Assembly: GCA_949296415.1 (NCBI GenBank)
Contig: CASFQC010000005.1
Coordinates: 1-64,000 of the forward strand
DNA from: an uncultured Bacteroides sp.
Lineage (GTDB): Bacteria > Bacteroidota > Bacteroidia > Bacteroidales > Bacteroidaceae
Length of the DNA stretch: 64,000 bases
Direction: 5' to 3'
In this document: in pieces, positions 57,642 through 64,000 of the stretch
Position numbering within the stretch: position 1 is the stretch's first letter
Layout: the number at the start of each line of letters is the position of its first letter
Translations under genes and position numbers: made by a program
Notes under the pieces: model-generated
What the model saw: the letters and a program-made list of their open reading frames with translations, nothing else
Told to the model about the DNA's origin: nothing
Database searches by the model: none

Positions 57642-58997
57642 TCAGTCCTTTAAAAAGTCATACTTTTCAAGTCTCCGATAAAGTGCCGCACGACTGATGC
57701 CAAGAGCTGTAGCCACTTGGCTCAAATTTCCCTTATACTGTTCCAAAGCATGCCTTATGGTCTGCCGTTCAACCTCTTCCAACGTCATGCCGGAATAGAC
57801 CGTATCCGGAGGGAGTGTGCCGATTTCATCCGAGCGCAAATATTGTGCATCAAAATCCGAAGCTTCAAGCCTGGCCTTTCCGTTGACCAAGATGGTACGT
57901 TCCACCAGATTCTTCAGTTCGCGTATATTGCCAGGATAGGGCAAACGGGATAGGAAAGCCAGTGCATCTGCCGAAAAATCCACTCGGGGCAGATTGTTCA
58001 CCTCCGCCTGCCGGTCAGCGAAATAACGCGCAAGCAACGGTATGTCTTCACGGCGTTCCCTCAATGGAGGCAGCTTTACGGTAATAAGATTTATCCTATA
58101 GAACAAGTCTTCCCGAAAAGTACGCTCACTCACCATCTTGTGCAAATCGGCATTCGTTGCTGAAACAACCCTTACATCTACTTTTCGTGGGCGGCTGTCA
58201 CCTAGCACCTCAAACGTCTGGTCCTGAAGCACGCGTAACAGTTTCACCTGACACGATATGTCCAAATCGCCAATCTCATCCAGAAAAATGGTACCCTTGT
58301 TCGCCATTTCAAACCGTCCCACACGGTCGGCGCCGGCGTCAGTAAAGGCACCTTTCTTATGCCCAAACATCTCGCTTTCAAACAAGCTTTGCGATATACC
58401 GCCCAAGTTCACCTTAACAAACGGCTGTCTAGCCCGCAAGCTATTGGCATGAACAGCCTCGGCTATCAGTTCCTTGCCCGTACCGCTTTCGCCGGTAATC
58501 AGCACAGACGCATTCGTCCGGGCAATGCGCCCTACCATATCAAGCACATCTGTAAGTCCCTTGGAACGGCCGATAATATGACTACGCTTCAGGTCTTGAA
58601 TCAGTAAGGGACTGTCGGCATCCTCCGGGACTGCCAGCTGGAGAGCCGTCTCTATCCTTTGAAGCAAAGCCGCATTATTCCATGGCTTGGTGACAAAGTC
58701 GAAAGCACCACTGCGCATGCCTTGAACGGCCAATTGTATGCTGCCCCATGCCGTCATCAATATGACCGGTACTTCCGGGCGGAATATTTTCACCTGACGA
58801 AGCAACGTAAGCCCTTCCTCTCCGGTTGTGGAGAGGCTAAAGTTCATATCCATCAGAATCAAGTCCGCCTGTTCCCGCCTTACAAAATCTATAGCTTCCC
58901 GAGGATTGGACACCGCAGCCACTTGATATCCCGCACGTTTCAGCATAAAATTCAGCGATGAACGCACAGCACTGTCATCATCTACTATCAATATCAT
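57642..58997 (-). CDS. Sigma-54-dependent response regulator (NtrC family)
   Basis: 451 residues from the ATG at 58995-58997; the frame is open to 59108 but MILIVDDDSAVRSSL is the normal receiver start. The receiver phosphorylation site is Asp50 (LILMDMNF). The AAA+ domain has Walker A GESGTGKE, the loop GAFTDA in place of the common GAFTGA, and FLDEIGDL. The C-terminal Fis-type helix-turn-helix is NLSQVATALGISRAALYRRL. It activates transcription by sigma-54 RNA polymerase. Target genes are not visible from this sequence. Confidence 0.93.
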   Translation of the reverse strand: MILIVDDDSAVRSSLNFMLKRAGYQVAAVSNPREAIDFVRREQADLILMDMNFSLSTTGEEGLTLLRQVKIFRPEVPVILMTAWGSIQLAVQGMRSGAFDFVTKPWNNAALLQRIETALQLAVPEDADSPLLIQDLKRSHIIGRSKGLTDVLDMVGRIARTNASVLITGESGTGKELIAEAVHANSLRARQPFVKVNLGGISQSLFESEMFGHKKGAFTDAGADRVGRFEMANKGTIFLDEIGDLDISCQVKLLRVLQDQTFEVLGDSRPRKVDVRVVSATNADLHKMVSERTFREDLFYRINLITVKLPPLRERREDIPLLARYFADRQAEVNNLPRVDFSADALAFLSRLPYPGNIRELKNLVERTILVNGKARLEASDFDAQYLRSDEIGTLPPDTVYSGMTLEEVERQTIRHALEQYKGNLSQVATALGISRAALYRRLEKYDFLKD

Positions 58998-59135
58998 AAC
59001 TACAGCATTTTTTCCAACCGCAAAAATACAACAAACCAACATAATACACACGACTCTTCCAAGTAAAAAACGCACCATCCACCTCCTTAATCTCAAAAAG
59101 AATGGCATCCGGCAGAAATACCCTTCCTAACACAA

Positions 59136-59201
59136 GCCCATACATAGAAAGCCATGAACCTATCTACAGGAAGCTGCAGATTCATCCATAGCAAACCGAT
59201 G
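59136..59201 (+). repeat. Tandem 22-base repeat array (three units)
   Basis: Units at 59136-59157 (GCCCATACATAGAAAG...), 59158-59179 (ACCTATCTACAGGAAGCTGC then AG) and 59180-59201. It lies in the 343-base divergent gap between the response regulator and serine hydrolase genes; the rest of the gap holds only the promoter at 59293. Confidence 0.8.
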
Positions 59202-59292
59202 AAAAACAAACAAATACATAAAATATCCCATAAGTGGCAGAAAAGACATAACAGAATCTGCCCAGCCTGTCCGAAGAAAATAAAAAAACAGT

Positions 59293-59300
59293 TATCTTTG
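59293..59300 (+). promoter_or_regulatory. Promoter -7 box of the serine hydrolase gene
   Basis: TATCTTTG, 40 bases before the ATG at 59341. No -33 element is evident. Confidence 0.6.
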
Positions 59301-59340
59301 TACTAAACAAAAAAACATCTCAAAGCATAAAGCCCCGATT

Positions 59341-60498
59341 ATGGACAAGAAACATAAGACACCCGTAATTATAGCCGCCACATGCCTCATCGTAGTGGCC
59401 GTAGCCTACCTTTCCCTGCCCTACTACGCCCGTCAGGCGCTCATACATCTGATGCCCGTCATAAATGACCTGGAAACTTTCCAACGCGACACCCTGAAAC
59501 ATGACGAAAACAACATCTGGCATTGGGCACATGACATAAGATACAATACTTACCGTCTGTCTCCCGAAGACGAAGCCTACCTGAAAGAAATGGGAACAGT
59601 ATCCTTTCTGATTATCAGACACGACAGCATCTTATATGAAAAATATTTAAACGGATGGAATGACACACAGACCTCCAACCTGTTCTCCGCAACAAAAACC
59701 ATCATCGGACTATTGGCCGGAATAGCTCTGGATGAGGGGAAGATAAAGAACCTGGATGACAAAGTACGCCAATACATCCCTACCTATAACAAAGGCAAAC
59801 AGGCCGAAGTATCCATACGCAACCTACTCACCATGAGCGGAGCCATGGCATGGGACGAAGCTTATTCCTCGCTCTTCTCCGTCACAACAAGAGGATACTA
59901 TGGAAATGATTTATATCAGTTGGTTACCAACTTGGACGTGAAAGAGACACCGGGAGTGCAGTATTCCTACCGTAGCGGAGAAACACAACTGCTTTCATTT
60001 GTCATAGAATCAGCCACCGGCCAATCCATCAGCCAATATGCCGAAGAAAAACTCTGGAAACCCTTGCAAGCCGAAGGCGATGCATACTGGTTGCTGGACA
60101 AGAAGGATGGGGACGAGAAAGCATTCTGCTGTTTCCACACGACAGCACGCGATGCAGCCCGCTTCGGACGTCTCATATTGGACAAGGGGAACTGGAACGG
60201 GCGACAGCTCATTTCCAAAGAATATATGGATGAAATGACAAGACCGGCCTCTTACCTGAAAGATCAATGGGGAAAAGACTCTTTGGACTACTACGGGTTC
60301 CAGACCTGGATAATGCATTATAAAGGACAGACCAACCCTTACATGAGAGGCATGTTGGGACAATATGTCATAGCCATTCCTTCACTTGATGCCATTGTGG
60401 TACGTCTGGGCAAAAAACGCAGCGACATATATGAACATGAACTGACTACAGACATCATCAGATATATGGATATTGCCATGAAGATTCTTGTTTATTAA
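59341..60498 (+). CDS. Serine hydrolase (beta-lactamase / class C-like family)
   Basis: 385 residues. An N-terminal membrane anchor (residues 8-27) is followed by the beta-lactamase-type fold: the nucleophile motif SATK (SATKTIIGLLAGIALDEGKI), the YSYRSGETQLL element in the position of the Tyr-x-Asn motif, and a C-terminal strand region (YYGFQTWIMHY). Members include esterases, D-aminopeptidases and penicillin-binding-like proteins; substrate not determined. The anchor puts the domain in the periplasm. It stands alone, with its own promoter. Confidence 0.88.
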   Translation: MDKKHKTPVIIAATCLIVVAVAYLSLPYYARQALIHLMPVINDLETFQRDTLKHDENNIWHWAHDIRYNTYRLSPEDEAYLKEMGTVSFLIIRHDSILYEKYLNGWNDTQTSNLFSATKTIIGLLAGIALDEGKIKNLDDKVRQYIPTYNKGKQAEVSIRNLLTMSGAMAWDEAYSSLFSVTTRGYYGNDLYQLVTNLDVKETPGVQYSYRSGETQLLSFVIESATGQSISQYAEEKLWKPLQAEGDAYWLLDKKDGDEKAFCCFHTTARDAARFGRLILDKGNWNGRQLISKEYMDEMTRPASYLKDQWGKDSLDYYGFQTWIMHYKGQTNPYMRGMLGQYVIAIPSLDAIVVRLGKKRSDIYEHELTTDIIRYMDIAMKILVY

Positions 60499-60536
60499 GA
60501 ACCTGTTTCAAATTTTCCTTTTTAAGATTTTTATTC

Positions 60537-60553
60537 AGGCTGTTTTCAAGCCT
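60537..60553 (+). terminator. Weak terminator hairpin after the serine hydrolase
   Basis: AGGCT (60537-60541) and AGCCT (60549-60553) form a short stem around GTTTTCA, followed by TTTCCC. It is about 40 bases after the stop. The stem is only five base pairs. Confidence 0.4.
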
Positions 60554-60686
60554 TTTCCCGGAAGAACATCCCAAGACAATACTGGGAAAACTTAACAGGC
60601 TATAAAACAGTCTGTAAAGTGATTAAATATTCGTAAATAAATCAGGTAAAAACCATTAGAAGCTCCCTAACTTCCGACAAGCCGCT

Positions 60687-60694
60687 TAACTTTG
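60687..60694 (+). promoter_or_regulatory. Promoter-like -7 box of the secreted hypothetical gene
   Basis: TAACTTTG, 53 bases before the ATG at 60748. There is no visible -33 element. Confidence 0.5.
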
Positions 60695-60747
60695 CAACAC
60701 ATAGGCCCAGAACCAGGCAAGTAGTGTGTACCCAAAACCGACATACA

Positions 60748-61308
60748 ATGAAAAGATACCTTCTCCTCCTGACCATAACAACACTGTTTTCAGATATAGT
60801 CTCCGCGCAAGTCCTTAACGAGACTCACAATGACTCCACCTTACAAGAAAGCAGCAAGACCTACATTTCCCCCCCTACAGTGAAAGAGTACGGAGGCTTC
60901 TTACTTGACCTGGGTACGATGTCGCTTGCACCGACCTTACCGCCTATTACCTCTTTTAAAATAAAGTTACCCGATGCCAGCAAGGATTACAGTACCATAT
61001 TCAAACCAAATACAGACGCCATCTATACCAGTGGCTATCATACTTTTGGATTTCCTTCTTATGCGCCCACTCCCTATATGGACGGATTCTTCAGCAACAA
61101 CTATCTGCAAATGGGAAGCTTCAGACTGAAAAACGGTTGGCGATTGAACACCTACGGCGAATATGATAAAGACGGCTGGAGAATGCCCACCCCCTCGGCT
61201 TTACCTTGGCAGAAAGACAATTTTAAAGGAGCTTTTGAGCTGAAATCGGCAAACGGCTCATTCGGTATCCGTGTTGAAGTCCGGAAAGGACATGAATGGC
61301 CGTTTTAG
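60748..61308 (+). CDS. Secreted hypothetical protein
   Basis: 186 residues from the ATG at 60748; a GTG 24 bases upstream is also in frame but gives no better signal peptide. The signal peptide is MKRYLLLLTITTLFSDIVSA, cleaved before QVL. The mature protein is rich in Tyr, Pro and Gly, with a C-terminal part (YLQMGSFRLKNGWRLNTYGE, FELKSANGSFGIRVEVRKGH) that looks like beta strands. I do not recognise a family. It is convergent with the helicase gene (31-base gap) and has no operon partners. Confidence 0.7.
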   Translation: MKRYLLLLTITTLFSDIVSAQVLNETHNDSTLQESSKTYISPPTVKEYGGFLLDLGTMSLAPTLPPITSFKIKLPDASKDYSTIFKPNTDAIYTSGYHTFGFPSYAPTPYMDGFFSNNYLQMGSFRLKNGWRLNTYGEYDKDGWRMPTPSALPWQKDNFKGAFELKSANGSFGIRVEVRKGHEWPF

Positions 61309-61339
61309 CCAGCCTGCATCTTGATTAGGGCGGAAAGCA

Positions 61340-63496
61340 TCAGCTCTCCTTTTCCGACACATATTCTTTCACCATCCTGACCACTTCATCCCCATAACGC
61401 TCCACACTCTTTTTACCAAAATAAGGAACAAGAGACAAATCCCCCTTATCCGTAGGCAAAAGATTGCAAATACCTAATATGGCCTTTTGCTGGATTACTG
61501 TATACACAGGCATGCCTAAACGCAAAGCTTTCGCATTTCTCCACAATATCAGTTTCTTATACAACTCAGGATGCGAGATATCCGCAGGTGTATCCACTAT
61601 ACGTGTAGATCCGGTTGTGACAGAAGAACGTTTCCTACGTTCATGCGTGCCTTCTTTATCCAGCCCTTTCTTTTTGTCCTCAATAGAAAGGATTGCTTTT
61701 TGCCGGAGATAATCTGTCGTGTGAAAACCATTCTTTGCCACAAAATCCATCAGACCATATTTCAATCGGAAATTTTGTCCGAGTTCCAAAAACGACTCAT
61801 TCAATTTCCGTCTCATTTCTTTATTGTCTGTGGCGGGGACACTTCCCATGACCTTTTCAAAAGGTTTCAATTGCTCCAGAAAATATAGCGATGCCGCGTG
61901 AATCCTTTGCTGGAGTAATGGGTCTGTGGCATAGTCAGTAGAAGCCGCCACAATATGATTATACTGTACGGCAAATTTCCGAGACACATTCTCAACCTTA
62001 TCCCTCATCCGTATTTGTTCCGACTTCAGCGAAGATAATAGTTTAGGATAAAGCTTATAAAGAAATTCGTCTATCAGACGCACATAACGCGACAAAGAAA
62101 ACATAAATGGAGTGAAATCAAAAAGCCCGTTCAGCAGCTCAAGGAAATAAGCCTGCTGCAACGAATGGAAGTGCTTCTCATCAGGCCTGTTTTCCCGTGT
62201 CTGTTCCGTAAACGCATCTATATCCGCATCACGGATAATCGCTTTGGCCGATATAGGGGCACTGAGTACCAGCCCCTCCCATGTACGGCAACGGCTTAAA
62301 GCCACATACGTTTGTCCGTGCGCAAAAGAATCGCTTACGTCAATAATCGCATGATTGAATGTAAGTCCCTGGCTCTTATGTATAGTAATGGCCCACGCCA
62401 ATTTTAAAGGATATTGTCGGAAAGTACCTTCAATCTCTTCCTTTATTTCTTTGGTTGTCTCGTCCAATGTATACTTTGCATTGGTCCATACTTCTTGCTG
62501 AAGCAAAAAAGGATTACCGTTTTCTTTACTCTTCACCTCTATTGCAGAAGCAGAAACTCTTGTAACCTCTCCAATCATGCCATTATAATAACGGTGTTGT
62601 CCGGACGTGTCATTCTTCACAAACATCACTTGAGCCCCTTGCTTCAGTTCAAGCTGTTTGTCCGTAGGATAAGCAAAGTCAGGGAAACTCCCTTCAATTT
62701 CGGCACCAAATACATAAGAACGTCCGGATAGCTGCTCCAGCTCTCTATCATTTATACGCTGGGCCTGCGCGTTATGGGTCACTAACCTGATATACCCCTC
62801 TTCCTCAGACGGCTTGAAGTCGGGAATGCACCGTTCATTCAACAAGTCCAACACATGACGGTCACACCGGTTCTCTCGGATATTATTCAACAGATTCAAG
62901 AAGAAGGCATCACTCTGCCTGTACACAGTCTTCAGCTCAATAGCATAATACGTTGCTTGTTTCAGTGCCTTACTGGAAAAGAAATAAGGAGTATCATAGT
63001 AATTCTTCAGTACCTGCCATTCATTTTCCTTGGCAACGGGAGCCAACTGATGCAGGTCGCCTATCATCAACAGCTGCACTCCTCCGAAGGGTTTGTCTCG
63101 TTCCCGATAACGCCGCAATACATTATCTACGGCATCCAACAAATCGGCTCTCACCATACTTATCTCATCAATCACCAGTAAATCCGTACTTCGGATGATG
63201 GCCTTCTTCTCCCGGCTAAAGCGATAACGGTAAGCCTCCTTACCGTCGGCATTAAACGAGGCTTCCGGAATAAAAGGGGCGAAAGGCAACTGGAAAAAAG
63301 AATGTATGGTAACCCCTCCTGCATTGACTGCCGCTATACCGGTAGGAGCCAGCACTATCATCCGTTTGGGACATTCGGCCTTCAGTCTGCGCAAAAAAGT
63401 GGTCTTACCTGTACCGGCTTTTCCCGTAAGAAAAAGATGTGTCCCCGTGCGTACCACAAATTGCCAGGCAAGAGCAAGTTCCGGATTCTGTTCCAT
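61340..63496 (-). CDS. Pif1-like helicase with a C-terminal HRDC domain
   Basis: 718 residues from the ATG at 63494-63496; the frame is open to 63556 but MEQNPELALAWQFV is the likely start, with a promoter box 57 bases upstream. Walker A is GKAGTGKT (residues 25-32) and Walker B is VIDEISM. The UvrD-type C-terminal core has WAITIHKSQGLTFNHAIIDV and TYVALSRCRTWEGL, typical of Pif1/RecD2 5'-3' helicases. The last 100 residues contain an HRDC-like nucleic-acid-binding domain (LYKKLILWRNAKALRLGMPV). It probably resolves DNA or DNA-RNA structures. The combination is common in Bacteroidetes. Confidence 0.88.
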   Translation of the reverse strand: MEQNPELALAWQFVVRTGTHLFLTGKAGTGKTTFLRRLKAECPKRMIVLAPTGIAAVNAGGVTIHSFFQLPFAPFIPEASFNADGKEAYRYRFSREKKAIIRSTDLLVIDEISMVRADLLDAVDNVLRRYRERDKPFGGVQLLMIGDLHQLAPVAKENEWQVLKNYYDTPYFFSSKALKQATYYAIELKTVYRQSDAFFLNLLNNIRENRCDRHVLDLLNERCIPDFKPSEEEGYIRLVTHNAQAQRINDRELEQLSGRSYVFGAEIEGSFPDFAYPTDKQLELKQGAQVMFVKNDTSGQHRYYNGMIGEVTRVSASAIEVKSKENGNPFLLQQEVWTNAKYTLDETTKEIKEEIEGTFRQYPLKLAWAITIHKSQGLTFNHAIIDVSDSFAHGQTYVALSRCRTWEGLVLSAPISAKAIIRDADIDAFTEQTRENRPDEKHFHSLQQAYFLELLNGLFDFTPFMFSLSRYVRLIDEFLYKLYPKLLSSLKSEQIRMRDKVENVSRKFAVQYNHIVAASTDYATDPLLQQRIHAASLYFLEQLKPFEKVMGSVPATDNKEMRRKLNESFLELGQNFRLKYGLMDFVAKNGFHTTDYLRQKAILSIEDKKKGLDKEGTHERRKRSSVTTGSTRIVDTPADISHPELYKKLILWRNAKALRLGMPVYTVIQQKAILGICNLLPTDKGDLSLVPYFGKKSVERYGDEVVRMVKEYVSEKES

Positions 63497-63553
63497 ATAC
63501 ACTACATTTATTGTCTGTCCGGCATATCCGGACAGACTCCTGATCACAAAGCG

Positions 63554-63561
63554 CAAAGATA
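63554..63561 (-). promoter_or_regulatory. Promoter -7 box of the helicase gene
   Basis: The minus strand reads TATCTTTG, 57 bases before the chosen ATG. This supports the start at 63496 over the one at 63556. Confidence 0.6.
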
Positions 63562-63620
63562 GCCTTTTTTCTTAGAACAGACTTCCGCAAGCCCTGTATT
63601 TATGCGGCACAAAGACAAAA

Positions 63621-64000
63621 TCAGAAAGACCCTTTGATACCCATGTTCTTGGCATACAAGCTGTCTATTATACCATCGGCAAGTCCTATGACCGGTACAT
63701 GGATATAACCGGCTCTGACCACCTTTGCGATAGTGAGGAATATTTCAGCTGCCGGAACTATAACATCCGCACGGTCGGCTTTCAGACCGAATCTTTCCAT
63801 GCGTTGCTCTGGAGAGAGCGGCTTCAGTACATTATACAGCTGTTCAAGTGCGTCTACCGTAATACGCTGCGTCTTTTTGTCTTTTGTCTCTATCAGCTTA
63901 TAGAGTTTGTTGATATTCCCACCGGAGCCTATAATGTTGATTTCCTTAAACCCTGTGGTCAGACGCTCCAAATCATCTTTCATCTGCCTCCACGTGTCTT
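63621..64000 (-). CDS. Ppx/GppA-family phosphatase, C-terminal part
   Basis: The frame is open to the right edge, so the 5' end is outside the window; the visible part reads DTWRQMKDDLERLTTGFKEI and onwards. The glycine-rich loop IGSGGNINKLYKL and the later RADVIVPAAEIFLTIAKVV are typical of the C-terminal half of the actin-like domain of exopolyphosphatase/guanosine pentaphosphate phosphohydrolase. It either degrades polyphosphate or trims pppGpp. The helicase gene starts about 125 bases downstream. Confidence 0.88.
   Translation of the reverse strand, partial: DTWRQMKDDLERLTTGFKEINIIGSGGNINKLYKLIETKDKKTQRITVDALEQLYNVLKPLSPEQRMERFGLKADRADVIVPAAEIFLTIAKVVRAGYIHVPVIGLADGIIDSLYAKNMGIKGSF

Noticed and set aside
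58998..59108. Longer response regulator with a hydrophobic N-terminus
   Set aside because: Receiver domains begin at the MILIVDDD sequence; the extra residues are antisense-like and would place a membrane segment before a cytoplasmic domain.
60499..60747. Possible insertion-sequence remnant (GAACCTGTTTCAAATTTTCC near the serine hydrolase stop)
   Set aside because: No inverted partner, no target-site duplication and no transposase fragment could be found nearby.

Overview
The window is chromosomal DNA from a gut-type Bacteroidales, most likely Bacteroides or Phocaeicola. The signs are Bacteroidetes -7 promoter boxes of the form TAnnTTTG about 30-57 bases before most transcription units, few Shine-Dalgarno sequences, typical families (DUF3078, DUF4890, Porin_10, DUF4374, type III glutamine synthetase, DapL) and several operons known from Bacteroides thetaiotaomicron. 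No rRNA, tRNA, CRISPR array, phage or intact insertion sequence was seen; this is ordinary core chromosome rather than a mobile island.

Layout. 1-4533 (minus): rseC-like gene followed by rnfB, C, D, G and the start of rnfE, the ion-pumping ferredoxin:NAD+ oxidoreductase. 4654-6084 (minus): DUF3078 outer-membrane protein. 6962-11983 (plus): pyrG, yidC and a MATE exporter. 12148-22214: DUF4890 protein, S9 peptidase lipoprotein, solute-binding protein, Porin_10 porin, an orphan ORF, a B12-binding radical SAM protein and type I asparaginase. 22729-37484 (plus): a long nitrogen block with gltB, gltD, asnB, dapF, dapL, a TorF-like barrel, a PII protein, amtB and glutamine synthetase III. Ammonium is imported, fixed into glutamine and glutamate, and passed on to asparagine and diaminopimelate. 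37671-42561: HU-like protein, acyl-CoA synthetase, methionine aminopeptidase and RmuC, in a strikingly GC-rich stretch. 42494-47312 (minus): a xusABC-type siderophore-uptake operon. 47697-52026 (minus): phosphohexomutase, C69 dipeptidase and YaaA. 52097-56107 (minus): the inositol-lipid cluster (inositol-phosphate synthase, PgpA-like phosphatase, GtrA protein, CDP-alcohol transferase, PAP2-type ceramide transferase). 56318-58997 (minus): an NtrB/NtrC-like two-component pair. 59341-64000: serine hydrolase, secreted hypothetical protein, Pif1-like helicase and the 3' part of an exopolyphosphatase gene.

The most unusual signal is a family of short tandem repeats with a 22-base period (core CACAG-GAAG-CTGTG, a 5-base dyad around 4 bases). 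By eye it occurs in all six head-to-head (divergent) intergenic regions of the window and in none of the other gaps I read. Other points worth a look are the solute-binding protein that runs through its neighbour's terminator, the unassigned GtrA protein in the inositol-lipid operon, and the abrupt GC-rich block at about 34-41.6 kb.
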